Positions 37,937 through 47,098 of a DNA stretch of 64,000 nt are shown piece after piece. This stretch comes from Weissella confusa (GTDB lineage: Bacteria; Bacillota; Bacilli; Lactobacillales; Lactobacillaceae), in assembly GCA_001436895.1 (NCBI GenBank), contig JQAY01000004.1:32696-96695 (forward strand), read 5' to 3'. The notes below the pieces were generated by a model. That model worked only from the letters and a program-made list of their open reading frames with translations. It had not been told where the DNA came from and searched no databases. The stretch's first letter is position 1. Every line of letters begins with the position of its first letter. The position numbers and the translations under genes were made by a program.

Positions 37937-38857
37937 TTAATACTTAGCCAAAGAGTCCAAAATCAAGGCAACAAACTTGTCGTTATCAAGCGTTGTCATC
38001 AATTCAGCGTTGGCTGGCTTGCCAGTCATATCGTGTTGGTCAACTACCAAACGACCACGCGTCAATTGACCTTGTGTTTCCACATCAACGTAGTATGCCT
38101 TACCAGCAAACATTGATGGGTCAATCAAGTACGCAATCACTTCAGGGTCATTCAAAACAACCGGTACATCTGGGTTGCTGAAGTCACCATAGTTTTCCAT
38201 CAAATCAGCCGCAGCTTGAGCCACTGGGTTTTCGATTGCACGCATCTTCGCAACTGTCTCAGATGAAATCACACCTTGCTCAGTCAAGTCACGTGTAATC
38301 ATTACCACTGGCACACCGCTGTTCACGATAATCTTGGCCGCGTCGGGATCGATTGAGAAGTTGTATTCAACACCTGGGTAACGGTTACCCGTGTTAATTG
38401 CCCCACCCATCAACACAATCTTTTCAATCTTGCTGTGCAATTCTGGGTGTGCCGCCAACAACAAAGCCACGTTCGTCACGGGACCACTGATACCAATGAC
38501 CATTGGTTCGTCAGCTTCACGCAACGTCTTAGCCATCAAGTCGATACCGGCTAGTTCTGAGGGCTCGAAGCCAGGCTCTGGGAATTCTGTCCCGTCCAAG
38601 CCTGTAAACTCACGCCAGTTATCAGCAAGACCGAATGGCTCAATCAAAGGCTTCGCTGCACCGTGGGCCACTGGAATATCCGTGCGTCCCAAAAGTGTCA
38701 ACGCCTTCATGGCATTCTTTTGTACGTTTTCAACTGTTTGATAAGCAACGGTTGTTGAAACCGCCTTGATTTCCACCTTGTCCGTGTTCGCCAAAGCCAA
38801 CATCAAGCCGAAGAAATCTTCGTGACCTGGGTCACAGTCCAAAATCATCTTAATCAT
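37937..38857 (-). CDS. Nucleoside hydrolase family protein with altered active-site residues
   Basis: The 306-residue protein has the IunH/Rih fold signature DCDPGHED (7-14), GGAINTGNRYPGVEYNFSIDPDAAK and LNDPEVIAYLIDP. The usual calcium and catalytic cluster is DxDPGxDD; here its seventh position is Glu13 instead of Asp. The usual His before the C-terminal calcium-binding Asp237 is Asn236. It may cleave unusual nucleosides or have low activity. GAGG lies before the ATG. It is probably co-transcribed with the oxidoreductase 16 bases upstream, under cre-like sites. Confidence 0.85.
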   Translation of the reverse strand: MIKMILDCDPGHEDFFGLMLALANTDKVEIKAVSTTVAYQTVENVQKNAMKALTLLGRTDIPVAHGAAKPLIEPFGLADNWREFTGLDGTEFPEPGFEPSELAGIDLMAKTLREADEPMVIGISGPVTNVALLLAAHPELHSKIEKIVLMGGAINTGNRYPGVEYNFSIDPDAAKIIVNSGVPVVMITRDLTEQGVISSETVAKMRAIENPVAQAAADLMENYGDFSNPDVPVVLNDPEVIAYLIDPSMFAGKAYYVDVETQGQLTRGRLVVDQHDMTGKPANAELMTTLDNDKFVALILDSLAKY

Positions 38858-38872
38858 TATGTCGTCCTCGTG

Positions 38873-39925
38873 TTAGGCAAAGTGTTGGATGTGTGGACCT
38901 TGCTCCTTGAAGCCAGCGTCCAAGATTTCCAATTGCGTCAAGATTTGCTCGTCAGTAACTTCCTTCTCAGCACCGTGCAAAATTACATCCACACAGTTTT
39001 GGTACATCAAACCGTAGTTACCACGTGGCGTCTCCATCTTGTGCTCAACCGGATCACCGTAAGCGTTGATGTACTTAATCACTCCGTAATTGTCTGGGTT
39101 GTCAGCACCAAAGTTAGGCTCTGATGGTGAGATACCAGCCAAAATATCGTTTTCTTGGGCATCCATACCGTACTTAATGAATGAACCATTCGTACCGTGC
39201 AAGATGTACTTAGGATATTGGTCAGCAACCAAGAAGCTTGTCTTCAACTTCGCACGCAACTTGCCGTAGTACATGTTAACTTCAAAGTTATCGTCAACAC
39301 CTTCAGGGTTCGTCACTGACTTAATGTCGTACGCAACCGCTTCTGGCTTACCCCACAACTTGATGATTTGGTCCAATGGGTGGACACCGTAACCGTAGAA
39401 GGCACCATCAATTTGCGTACCTGGGTTTGAAGCAGCCCCTGGACGGAAGTAGTCGAAGTGTGACTCGAACTCGATTGGCTCACCAATGAAACCGTGGTCC
39501 AAGATGTATTGCAACTCCATGAACTCACCATCGAAACGGCGGTTTTGGAATGGCGTAATCAACAATCCCTTTTCGTTAGCCAATGCAATCAGTTCCTTAC
39601 CCTCGGCAACTGATGTCACAAATGGCTTTTCAACCATCACGTTCTTACCGGCTTCCAACAAACGCTTTGCCAATTCAAAGTGTGAATGGGCTGGTGTGAT
39701 AACAGAGACAAATTGGATTTCTGAATCATTAACCACTTGATCCAAATCATCCGTGAAGACAATTCCACGTGCTTCCAAAGCAGCTTGATCTTCAGGTCGC
39801 TTGTTCAAAGACGGCGTGTAAATCGTCTTAATTTGAACGTTTTCATTTTCCAACAAATAAGGCAAGTGGTAACGGTTTGCACTGTTACCGAAGCCAACCA
39901 AGGCCATAACCAACTTTTCTGACAT
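38873..39925 (-). CDS. Gfo/Idh/MocA-family oxidoreductase
   Basis: The 350-residue protein has an N-terminal Rossmann fold (VGFGNSA at about 10-16), the family motif EKPF, and a C-terminal alpha/beta domain with GVHPLDQIIKLWG. Such enzymes oxidise or reduce sugars, inositols or similar compounds with NAD(P). The ATG at 39925 has AGGAG upstream; an earlier in-frame start is not supported. Two cre-like sites lie 50-86 bases before it. It heads an operon with the nucleoside hydrolase. Confidence 0.9.
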   Translation of the reverse strand: MSEKLVMALVGFGNSANRYHLPYLLENENVQIKTIYTPSLNKRPEDQAALEARGIVFTDDLDQVVNDSEIQFVSVITPAHSHFELAKRLLEAGKNVMVEKPFVTSVAEGKELIALANEKGLLITPFQNRRFDGEFMELQYILDHGFIGEPIEFESHFDYFRPGAASNPGTQIDGAFYGYGVHPLDQIIKLWGKPEAVAYDIKSVTNPEGVDDNFEVNMYYGKLRAKLKTSFLVADQYPKYILHGTNGSFIKYGMDAQENDILAGISPSEPNFGADNPDNYGVIKYINAYGDPVEHKMETPRGNYGLMYQNCVDVILHGAEKEVTDEQILTQLEILDAGFKEQGPHIQHFA

Positions 39926-39975
39926 ATCAATACTCCTAAAAGATACTTTATTGCTCATTAATTAACAAAGTTTAT

Positions 39976-39989
39976 TGTAAGCGGTTGCA
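39976..39989. promoter_or_regulatory. cre-like CcpA site (first of two)
   Basis: TGTAAGCGGTTGCA matches the catabolite-responsive element consensus at all but one position. It lies about 50 bases before the oxidoreductase start. Confidence 0.6.
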
Positions 39990-39997
39990 GTTTTGCG

Positions 39998-40011
39998 TGC
40001 AAGCGATTTCA
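39998..40011. promoter_or_regulatory. cre-like CcpA site (second of two)
   Basis: TGCAAGCGATTTCA, one mismatch to consensus, starts exactly 22 bases from the first site. Confidence 0.6.
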
Positions 40012-40060
40012 CAATTTGTTCAAAAAGAATTTTTAGTGGTGTGTATTCGGCACCAAATAA

Positions 40061-40097
40061 CAAAAAGGGTAATAGCCTCACTGTGCCATTACCCTTT
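40061..40097 (-). terminator. Terminator after the OppA-like gene
   Basis: AAAGGGTAAT/ATTACCCTTT arms (40064-40073 with 40088-40097) and a TTTTTG tail on the minus strand. Confidence 0.85.
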
Positions 40098-40113
40098 GAT
40101 GTTTTGTTACTAT

Positions 40114-41739
40114 TTACTTCTTGTATGCCCACTTCCAGTCGAATTGTGCGCCAACTGGGTTCGTGACAACCTTCTTAACTGAAGGACGTGACAACGTTGC
40201 CAATGAACGGTAGTACAAAGGCACCACGCCGGCATCCTTTTCAATCGCTTGTTCAGCAGTCTTGTAATCGTCGTAACGCTTGTTTTCGTCAGTTACATCA
40301 GTCGTTGAAGCTGCCTTCACAGCGTTATCGTAATCCGCGTTTGACCAGCTTCCGTTGTTAAACGTTGATTCTGATGTGAACAGATCCAAGAATGTTGAAG
40401 GTTCTGCGTAATCAGCTCCCCATGCTGAGATAACCACGTCAAAGTTCTTGTCCTCTGACAATGCCAAACGTTGCTTGAATGGCACCGTCTTGATTGAAAC
40501 CTTCAAACCTGACAAGTTTTGTAATTGTGATTGCAAGAATTGTGCTGTACGCTTTGCGCCGTCTGTGTCATCGGTCAAGACTTGCAAGTTCAACTTCTTC
40601 TTGCCCTCTTCCTTCAATCCTTCAGCAAACAACTTCTTTGCCTTAGCCTTATCGTATGAAATAGCACCCTTTACGGCAGCTGACTTTGCGAAGTCCTTGC
40701 CAGTATTTGGATCCTTGGCCAAGTTAGCTGGCGTCAACGTTGTTGCTGGCGTTGCCGTTCCTGTCAAAATCTTGTCTGACATCGTCTTACGATCGATGGC
40801 GTATGACAAGGCTTGACGAATCTTGACATTCTTCAAAGCGGCAACCTTCTTCTCGTTCAACTCAAGATAGAACGTTGTTGCTTGTGGGATAACCTTGTAC
40901 GCCTTGTTCTTCTTTGAGGCACGTACTTGGTCAGGTGACAAATTGGTAAAGTCAATCTTACCAGACTTGTACAAGTTATAACCCGTGTTTTGATCCTTAA
41001 TCGTTTGGATACTTACCTTTGGTGTCTTAACAGTCTTAGCATCCCAATAATTGTCATTCTTTACCAATGAGTACTTGTTGTTTGAGCCAGTCCATCCCTT
41101 TTGAACGTATGGTCCAGATGCCAACGTGTACTTTGAAGCAGTTCCGTACTTGCTTCCAACCTTCTCCACAAACTTTTGGTTTTGTGGATAGAATGGCGCC
41201 ATCGTCAAAATTGATTCAAGTTGTGGCATTGGCTTATCCAACGTCACTTCCAATGTTGTATCATCAACAGCCTTTACACCCAGGTCATTCAAGTCCTTGT
41301 CCTTACCTGATTGGATATCATCGGCACCCTTAATACCTGAGAACAAGTATGCATATTGTGATGCTGTCTTAGGATCATTCGTACGTTGCCAACCATATAC
41401 GAAGTCTTGGGCGGTGATTGGTTCACCATTCGCCCACTTCAAGTCTGGACGCAGCTTAAACGTATACGTCAAACCATCATCTGACTTTTGCACTGATTCA
41501 GCCAAAGCCAATTCAGGCTTTGAATCTTGACTATAACGGTACAATCCTTCGCCGGTAGCTTGCAAAGCATCGAAGTCGACAGAAGCCGTTACCTTTGATG
41601 GATCCATCGTTCCCAAGTCAGATGTTTCCTGCCAGTTAATCGTCTTATACGTTGCTGCGTTTGCTGCCAATGGCGCAACTGCTGATCCCAAAATCACTGC
41701 AGTCGACAACAGCACTGATGTCTTTACCAATTTGTTCAT
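40114..41739 (-). CDS. oppA: Oligopeptide-binding protein (OppA family, SBP_bac_5), secreted type
   Basis: The 541-residue protein has the SBP family 5 pattern, with YTFKLRPDLKWANGEPITAQDFVYGWQR and VKIRQALSYAIDRKTM. The signal peptide ends LAANA-AT, an AxA-type signal peptidase I site. No lipobox Cys is present, so it is not a lipoprotein. The ATG at 41739 was chosen because the signal peptide starts there; the longer frame adds an unrelated stretch. No permease or ATPase genes are next to it, so it is an orphan binding protein. It could bind peptides for transport or sensing. Confidence 0.9.
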   Translation of the reverse strand: MNKLVKTSVLLSTAVILGSAVAPLAANAATYKTINWQETSDLGTMDPSKVTASVDFDALQATGEGLYRYSQDSKPELALAESVQKSDDGLTYTFKLRPDLKWANGEPITAQDFVYGWQRTNDPKTASQYAYLFSGIKGADDIQSGKDKDLNDLGVKAVDDTTLEVTLDKPMPQLESILTMAPFYPQNQKFVEKVGSKYGTASKYTLASGPYVQKGWTGSNNKYSLVKNDNYWDAKTVKTPKVSIQTIKDQNTGYNLYKSGKIDFTNLSPDQVRASKKNKAYKVIPQATTFYLELNEKKVAALKNVKIRQALSYAIDRKTMSDKILTGTATPATTLTPANLAKDPNTGKDFAKSAAVKGAISYDKAKAKKLFAEGLKEEGKKKLNLQVLTDDTDGAKRTAQFLQSQLQNLSGLKVSIKTVPFKQRLALSEDKNFDVVISAWGADYAEPSTFLDLFTSESTFNNGSWSNADYDNAVKAASTTDVTDENKRYDDYKTAEQAIEKDAGVVPLYYRSLATLSRPSVKKVVTNPVGAQFDWKWAYKK

Positions 41740-41928
41740 ATCCCGTATTCCCCTGTTTCTTGCACTTTTAGTATGTGGATTAATATAAACTAAGAAAAAA
41801 GAAGTGTCAATGCCATCTTCCTCTAATGTTAATAAACCTAACATCACAAATGCCGTAAACGCCCGCGTTTGGGCATTTCAAAAATTAGAAAGTTTTAATT
41901 TTAATTTAAGGAACAGTCAAAATGCACA

Positions 41929-41958
41929 AAAAAAGCGAGCAATTATGCTCGCTTTTTA
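41929..41958 (-). terminator. Terminator after the NagD-family gene
   Basis: AAAAAGCGAGCA and TGCTCGCTTTTT form a perfect 12-base stem with a T run on the minus strand. Confidence 0.9.
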
Positions 41959-41965
41959 AATCAGA

Positions 41966-42733
41966 TTAAATTTCCCAATCGTCCAATGAATCAACTTCAT
42001 GGGTTGGTTGTTGTGCTTCTTGGGCAACTTGCTCCTTCGTAGAAACACCGGTGTAAACCAACAACGTATCAATGCCAGCATTCAAACCGGCACGGATATC
42101 CGTGTTGTAATTGTCACCAACCATGACAACTTGGTCAGCCGTCAAGCCTGTTAGTTCCAAAGCACCGTTCATAATAATGGTCTCTGGCTTACCAACAACG
42201 ACTGGATCCTTTTGAACGGCGGTACGCAAAGCAGCGACAAGTGTGCCGGCACCTGGCAGCATACCACGCTCGTTAGGCAAGTTCGTATCAACGTTCGTCG
42301 CAACAAATGCGGCGCCATTTTGAATGGCCAACGTTGCTTGTACCAACTTTTCATAGTTGATTTCGCGGTCCAAACCAATTGCAACAGCATCAGCTGGGGC
42401 CTCACTAACAAGCTCAAACCCCTTTGCTTCCAACGCTGTACGCAAACCAATTTCACCAATCATCAACACACGCTTAACGTTTGGCAAAGTCGCCAAATAA
42501 TCAGCGGTTGCCATTGCGCTTGTGTAAACTTGGTCAGCCGTCGTTGGAATGTCGTGATTCTTAGTTAGATTCTCGGCAACTTCGGCTGGTGTCTTCGTTG
42601 AGTTATTCGTGACAAACAAATATTGCGAATCAGACGCAGCAAGGCGCTCGATGAAACGCTTACCAGCCGGGAACTGCTTGGTTCCTTGGTAAATAGTGCC
42701 ATCTAAGTCAATAAAATATCCTGCGTATGTCAT
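41966..42733 (-). CDS. HAD-IIA phosphatase (NagD/YutF family)
   Basis: The 255-residue protein has FIDLDGTIY with the nucleophile Asp9, VTNNSTKTP, the C2-type cap, and GDNYNTDI near the C-terminus. Members dephosphorylate sugar phosphates or nucleotides such as UMP. The ATG at 42733 is used rather than the TTG one codon earlier. It is 13 bases after yutD in the conserved LAB cluster yunD-yutD-nagD. Confidence 0.93.
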   Translation of the reverse strand: MTYAGYFIDLDGTIYQGTKQFPAGKRFIERLAASDSQYLFVTNNSTKTPAEVAENLTKNHDIPTTADQVYTSAMATADYLATLPNVKRVLMIGEIGLRTALEAKGFELVSEAPADAVAIGLDREINYEKLVQATLAIQNGAAFVATNVDTNLPNERGMLPGAGTLVAALRTAVQKDPVVVGKPETIIMNGALELTGLTADQVVMVGDNYNTDIRAGLNAGIDTLLVYTGVSTKEQVAQEAQQPTHEVDSLDDWEI

Positions 42734-42745
42734 CAATTAATTTCC

Positions 42746-43387
42746 TTATCCCTTTTCAGTCGTTGTTTGGCGCTCACGGATTTGGAAACGACGACGCTTC
42801 TTACGTCCCTTCGTTTCAACCGTGTTTGCGCGTTCCTTTACATGCTTAGCTTTCCCGTTACCTGGTGCTGGCTTAGTTGTCTCAGCAATTGCTGCCGTCT
42901 TTGGCTTTGGCTTGTGGTGTCCACCAGCCGTGGTGCCGTTGCCGTTACTGTTGCCAGTTGAACGACGTTGACGACGACGCTTACGGTGTGCCGTGTTTGG
43001 CTCTTCCTCAGCTTCAGGTACATCATGTGGCTCAAGATTTTCAAGCACAAAGTACGGTGCACCAAAGTTTACTTCTTCATATAAGTAGTCTTGTAGTGCA
43101 GAGATTTGATTGCTTCGTGCAATACCAGCTGTGCCGTCCTTGTAAAAGCCACGTAAACGAAGCTGATCAGCCGCAATGTCACCAACCAGAAAATCATACT
43201 TTTCTAGGAAGTCGCTAAATCGTGCCGCCATTTTTTGCTGATTGTAAGCTTCACGATAATCTTCAACCAAACGGTAACTACGCTCATTAATGAAAATGAT
43301 ATTATCGTCACCTGCCGTAATGGTCGTGGCTTCTTGTCGCTTTATAAATTGCTCTTCAGCAAGTTCTTTCATGCGTTCGCGATCCAT
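42746..43387 (-). CDS. yutD: YutD-family protein with a basic C-terminal tail
   Basis: The N-terminal 110 residues (INERSYRLVEDYREAYNQQKMAARFSDFLEKYDFLVGDIA) match YutD (DUF1027), conserved in Firmicutes and of unknown function. The rest is a long disordered tail with repeated Lys/Arg clusters (KRRRQRR, GRKKRRR) and Thr/Gly stretches, which suggests RNA or ribosome binding. That is inferred only from charge. AAGGAGG lies before the ATG. Confidence 0.85.
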   Translation of the reverse strand: MDRERMKELAEEQFIKRQEATTITAGDDNIIFINERSYRLVEDYREAYNQQKMAARFSDFLEKYDFLVGDIAADQLRLRGFYKDGTAGIARSNQISALQDYLYEEVNFGAPYFVLENLEPHDVPEAEEEPNTAHRKRRRQRRSTGNSNGNGTTAGGHHKPKPKTAAIAETTKPAPGNGKAKHVKERANTVETKGRKKRRRFQIRERQTTTEKG

Positions 43388-43405
43388 GTTTTGCCTCCTT
43401 CCTAA

Positions 43406-44797
43406 TTAATTTTCTTCTTTATTTGGTAAAAACGTTTCGGCAAGATATGCCGCAAAGTCCTCTCGAATTACTGTATCATATGACATCACGTTCTGTCCCG
43501 CGATTTCCAAAGTTGGGAAGTACGGAATAAACAAGTAATGATCCAGTGAACCAATTGTATATGTCGCGTCTAAATCAATCGGTTGGTCATGAATAAACAC
43601 ATCCCCATTCGCATCGATGCGGAGGCCAGACCAAACCACTTCACCCCAGGTATCACCACGGAAGCCCATACCGCGTAACCGGTTAGGGCGGAGGAAGTTA
43701 CGATTCTTCTCGATTTCATGAGCCAAGCGCCATAAATCATGGCCCTTCAATGTTGAACGCATGGGGTGAACCGCGTGTGGTAGCAAGGCATGTAAATCAT
43801 TGGCCGTTACAATACCAGCTGGCAAATCCGTCAAAAACAAACCCGTTGAGAGCATCGCAACATCCGTGTGTGTGCGTGCCTTCAACGCTTCAAGACCAAG
43901 GTCAATGAGGCGGTGCTCGCCTTGCAATCCGTTGGTGTAAGCTGTTGGCAATTCAGCAACCACGCGCTTGGCCAGTTGCTGTTCACCACTCGTTTGATAA
44001 CCCGCGATTTCAACGCGGTCTTCCGGCAACGTCGGCAACTCGTCCGTCACAACCGTCGTCGCTTCGACAGCCGATAGATGGCCATCCTCAACCGTTAAAT
44101 CGATGCGACCAATATGATCACCATAGCGTCCTGCGGCAGCCAGCATTGTGTCGCCGTGACGTTCACCATTCACCAACAAGTGGTGCGTGTGAGCGCCGAT
44201 AATCACGTTCAGCTCAGGATAATGCGTTGCTAAGTAACGATCCGTTGGCAAACCCAAATGTGATAACAACACAATAAAATCAACTTGGTCAGTTAATTCT
44301 GGTATCTGTCGATCAAGGGCGTCAGTGACCTTTTCAGGCATCCAGCCCAACAAAGGTAATGTCAAAATGAACGGTGCTGTCAAACCAAGCACGCCAACAC
44401 GCGTTCCCTTTGGCGTGGTGATAATTTTATGTGTCACCGCCCAATCAGGCACTTCACCCGTTTGCATGTCCGTCACGTTACCTAATACAACCGAAAAATT
44501 AGCATGGTCATAGAGATGATTCATATCATCATGAGCCAAGCCTAGTCCTTCGTTATTTCCAATTGTGACCGCATCGTAACCAATCTCATTTAATAAGGCG
44601 ACATTGGCTTGCCCCATTGTCGCTTCCGTCAATGGGTGTTGGCGGTCCAATGCATCCCCGATATCAAAGGTCAACACACTGCGTCCTTCACGAATTAAAT
44701 GACGCTTTTGTGTCTGTAAATAACGGCGAATTTGTGGCCAGTGCTCCAGATGCGAGTGGATGTCGTTCGTATGCAAAATTGAAATGTTATCCTGCAT
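43406..44797 (-). CDS. yunD: 5'-nucleotidase-family metallophosphoesterase YunD
   Basis: The 463-residue protein has the bimetal motifs HTNDIHSHLE (D12, H14), DIGDALD, GNNE, LLSHLG and GAHTHH, followed by a 5_nucleotid_C domain with VHPMRSTLKGHDLW. No signal peptide is present, so unlike UshA it acts in the cytosol, as B. subtilis YunD does. The substrate is probably a nucleotide or nucleotide sugar. GGAGG lies before the ATG. It leads into yutD, 18 bases downstream. Confidence 0.92.
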   Translation of the reverse strand: MQDNISILHTNDIHSHLEHWPQIRRYLQTQKRHLIREGRSVLTFDIGDALDRQHPLTEATMGQANVALLNEIGYDAVTIGNNEGLGLAHDDMNHLYDHANFSVVLGNVTDMQTGEVPDWAVTHKIITTPKGTRVGVLGLTAPFILTLPLLGWMPEKVTDALDRQIPELTDQVDFIVLLSHLGLPTDRYLATHYPELNVIIGAHTHHLLVNGERHGDTMLAAAGRYGDHIGRIDLTVEDGHLSAVEATTVVTDELPTLPEDRVEIAGYQTSGEQQLAKRVVAELPTAYTNGLQGEHRLIDLGLEALKARTHTDVAMLSTGLFLTDLPAGIVTANDLHALLPHAVHPMRSTLKGHDLWRLAHEIEKNRNFLRPNRLRGMGFRGDTWGEVVWSGLRIDANGDVFIHDQPIDLDATYTIGSLDHYLFIPYFPTLEIAGQNVMSYDTVIREDFAAYLAETFLPNKEEN

Positions 44798-44802
44798 ACG
44801 TT

Positions 44803-45423
44803 TTACCTCCGCTTTGCAAAATCATCGTGCTTACGTTGAATGATGGTCTCAATCTCATTGAAATTGAGTGGCGTACTCCAGACCGGCCGCTCATCTGCCA
44901 TTAAGTAATCCAAGTCCGTACTATCAACCCCAACGTTAATGTTTTCTGGAATTGCCACCATCGTGTGGTGAATGTGTCCGTGCAAGTTAATACTACTTGG
45001 CGTTTGACCGAACAACATTGGATAGTGCGTCAAGAAGAATTGGTGGTGGTTCGCCTTAATAATGCGACCAACATCCTCAAACTCATACTTAGGCTTGCCA
45101 TCAGACAACACCGGGTTGTGGGCCGCCAAGTACTTGAACAACGCGCGTGAATCGTGGTTTCCCTTAATAATCACAATGTGTCCGTTCAATTGTTCCAAAA
45201 TTTCGGCAATCATTTCGTGACCCTTACGTGCTGGGCGTACATGATTAACCATCGCAATATCACCCAAGTGGTACACGGTGTCAGTTTCCCCAACGCGGTC
45301 ATTCCAGGCCTTAATCATTGCAGGGTGTTCATCGGCCAAAAAGTCGAATGGACGTGGTGCAAAATTGTTGCTTTGCAATAGTTCCTCATGGAAGAAATGC
45401 GTATCTGAAGTAAAAAATTCCAT
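44803..45423 (-). CDS. Calcineurin-like metallophosphoesterase
   Basis: The 206-residue protein has the short phosphoesterase motif set: TSDTHFFH (D7, H9), YHLGDIA, KGNHD, LTHYP and NLHGHIHH. The family includes many phosphodiesterases, and the substrate is unknown. GAGG lies before the ATG. It is five bases upstream of yunD in the same operon. Confidence 0.88.
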   Translation of the reverse strand: MEFFTSDTHFFHEELLQSNNFAPRPFDFLADEHPAMIKAWNDRVGETDTVYHLGDIAMVNHVRPARKGHEMIAEILEQLNGHIVIIKGNHDSRALFKYLAAHNPVLSDGKPKYEFEDVGRIIKANHHQFFLTHYPMLFGQTPSSINLHGHIHHTMVAIPENINVGVDSTDLDYLMADERPVWSTPLNFNEIETIIQRKHDDFAKRR

Positions 45424-45439
45424 TTCTCTCGCCTCTCAA

Positions 45440-45889
45440 TTAGCGGAGTCGACCGCCTTCGTAACTCTTAATCCACTTCTCAAATAATTCAAAATCCGCC
45501 GGAAAATCATTATACCCAACAAAACGCAACTCATCTGGTTGATCAGCAAACTTAATCCGAACACCCCACTCATCAGTCTTGTCAGTCACAACCCCACGAT
45601 ATTCCGGTTGCCAAGTTGGCAAAATTTCCATTAGTCGACGTTCAATATTCGGCCACTGGAATGAAACATCTTGCCACATTGATGCAAACGGGCGACGCTT
45701 ATCGTCAGCCTGCACCTCATCCGCATTTGTGCGTGAAAAATCAAACGTTGCGTCTGTAATATCAGCGAACGTTTTCATTTCAGCTGGCACGCGCAAATAA
45801 AAGGCATGTTGGTCAGTCTGCTTAGCATAAATGTAATCGAACCCAGCTGCTAAATTTCCGCGATAATAAACAACGTATTCTAATGCCAT
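45440..45889 (-). CDS. Small conserved-type cytosolic protein, unknown
   Basis: The 149-residue protein starts MALEYVVYYRGNLAAGFDYIYA and has a mixed alpha/beta character without signal peptide. The ATG at 45889 lies one base after the peptidase stop, so the start four codons earlier is unlikely. It is co-transcribed with the M24 peptidase and the phosphoesterase. No family is recognised. Confidence 0.65.
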   Translation of the reverse strand: MALEYVVYYRGNLAAGFDYIYAKQTDQHAFYLRVPAEMKTFADITDATFDFSRTNADEVQADDKRRPFASMWQDVSFQWPNIERRLMEILPTWQPEYRGVVTDKTDEWGVRIKFADQPDELRFVGYNDFPADFELFEKWIKSYEGGRLR

Positions 45890-45890
45890 A

Positions 45891-46976
45891 TTACTTATCA
45901 ATCACAATCAAGTCTGTTGGAATACCCGCCGTCAAGTTCTCAAAACCGTCAGCCGTGACAATCACATCATCTTCGATACGTACTCCACCCTTACCAGCAA
46001 CGTAAATACCAGGCTCAATCGTCAACAACATACCTTCACGAACGATGTCTTCGGCAGGTGAACTTGCTGACAAAACAGGTCCTTCGTGAATATCCAAACC
46101 AATTCCGTGACCAGTTGAGTGATTGTATTCCTTACCGTAACCAGCTTCAGTGATAATGTCGCGAGCAACCTTATCCAGGTCGGCATCCGCAACACCTGGC
46201 TTTACAGCGTCAATTGTGGCACGTTGCGCCTTAAGCACAACATCGTAAATCGTCTTTGACTCATCATCCAATTCACCAAACGCCAACGTACGCGTGATGT
46301 CTGACGTGTAACCATCCACAAAGTAGCCGAAGTCGATTGTTACCAAATCACCCGCTTCAATTGCCTTATCTGAGTACGTTCCGTGAGGCAAAGCACCACG
46401 GTAACCAGATGCGACAATCGTATCGAATGATGGCTTATCAGCACCCTTTTCCTTGATGATGCGATCAAGCAAGTTGGCAACTTGACGTTCCGTCATGCCA
46501 ATGTGCAATTGTGGAATCATCTCGTTGAAAGCCTCAACAGCCACTTCAGCTGAACGGCGCAACTTAGCCAATTCGTCAGTATCCTTCACTTCACGAATGG
46601 CTTCAAGCAACGCTGGTACTGGTGCAATATCTACGCCAACAAAGTTTTCATCCAAGTAATCGAAGTCACGGAACGGCAACGTGTCTTCAAAGCCCAAGTT
46701 TTCAATCTTAAATCGCTTGGCTGCTGCCATCGCAACACCCCAGTAGTCACGGGTAACCAACAATTGAACACCCTCATCTAGGCGTTCGCGGTATTCTTCT
46801 TCGTAACGGGCATCGGTAATCAAAGCGGCGTTTTCGCGACCAATCAAAACCAAGCCATCCCCAGTTCCGCCTTCGAAGCCAGTCAAGTAACGCATGTTTG
46901 TGCCGTTCGCGATGATCAAACCATCAATTCCCAATGGTTCGAACAAGCGACGGACATTTTCGATTCGTGTGTTCAT
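45891..46976 (-). CDS. pepP: Xaa-Pro aminopeptidase/dipeptidase (M24B)
   Basis: The 361-residue pita-bread metalloprotease has an N-terminal creatinase-like domain (LIIANGTNMRYLTGF). Its metal ligands lie in TIDFGYFVDGYTSDITRT, STGHGIGLDIHE, TIEPGIY and GGVRIEDDV. It removes N-terminal residues before Pro or splits Xaa-Pro dipeptides; which one cannot be decided here. The ATG at 46976 has GAGG upstream; a longer in-frame start is not supported. Confidence 0.93.
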   Translation of the reverse strand: MNTRIENVRRLFEPLGIDGLIIANGTNMRYLTGFEGGTGDGLVLIGRENAALITDARYEEEYRERLDEGVQLLVTRDYWGVAMAAAKRFKIENLGFEDTLPFRDFDYLDENFVGVDIAPVPALLEAIREVKDTDELAKLRRSAEVAVEAFNEMIPQLHIGMTERQVANLLDRIIKEKGADKPSFDTIVASGYRGALPHGTYSDKAIEAGDLVTIDFGYFVDGYTSDITRTLAFGELDDESKTIYDVVLKAQRATIDAVKPGVADADLDKVARDIITEAGYGKEYNHSTGHGIGLDIHEGPVLSASSPAEDIVREGMLLTIEPGIYVAGKGGVRIEDDVIVTADGFENLTAGIPTDLIVIDK

Positions 46977-47098
46977 GATTATTTTCCTCGTTTTCTTAAT
47001 GCTTCCATTATAGCAAATCCCACCTGTCACGGCTGATAAGTGTTGTCTTTTCGGTTAAATCAAAAAACAGCCACTCATTCACGAGCAACTGTTTGTTC

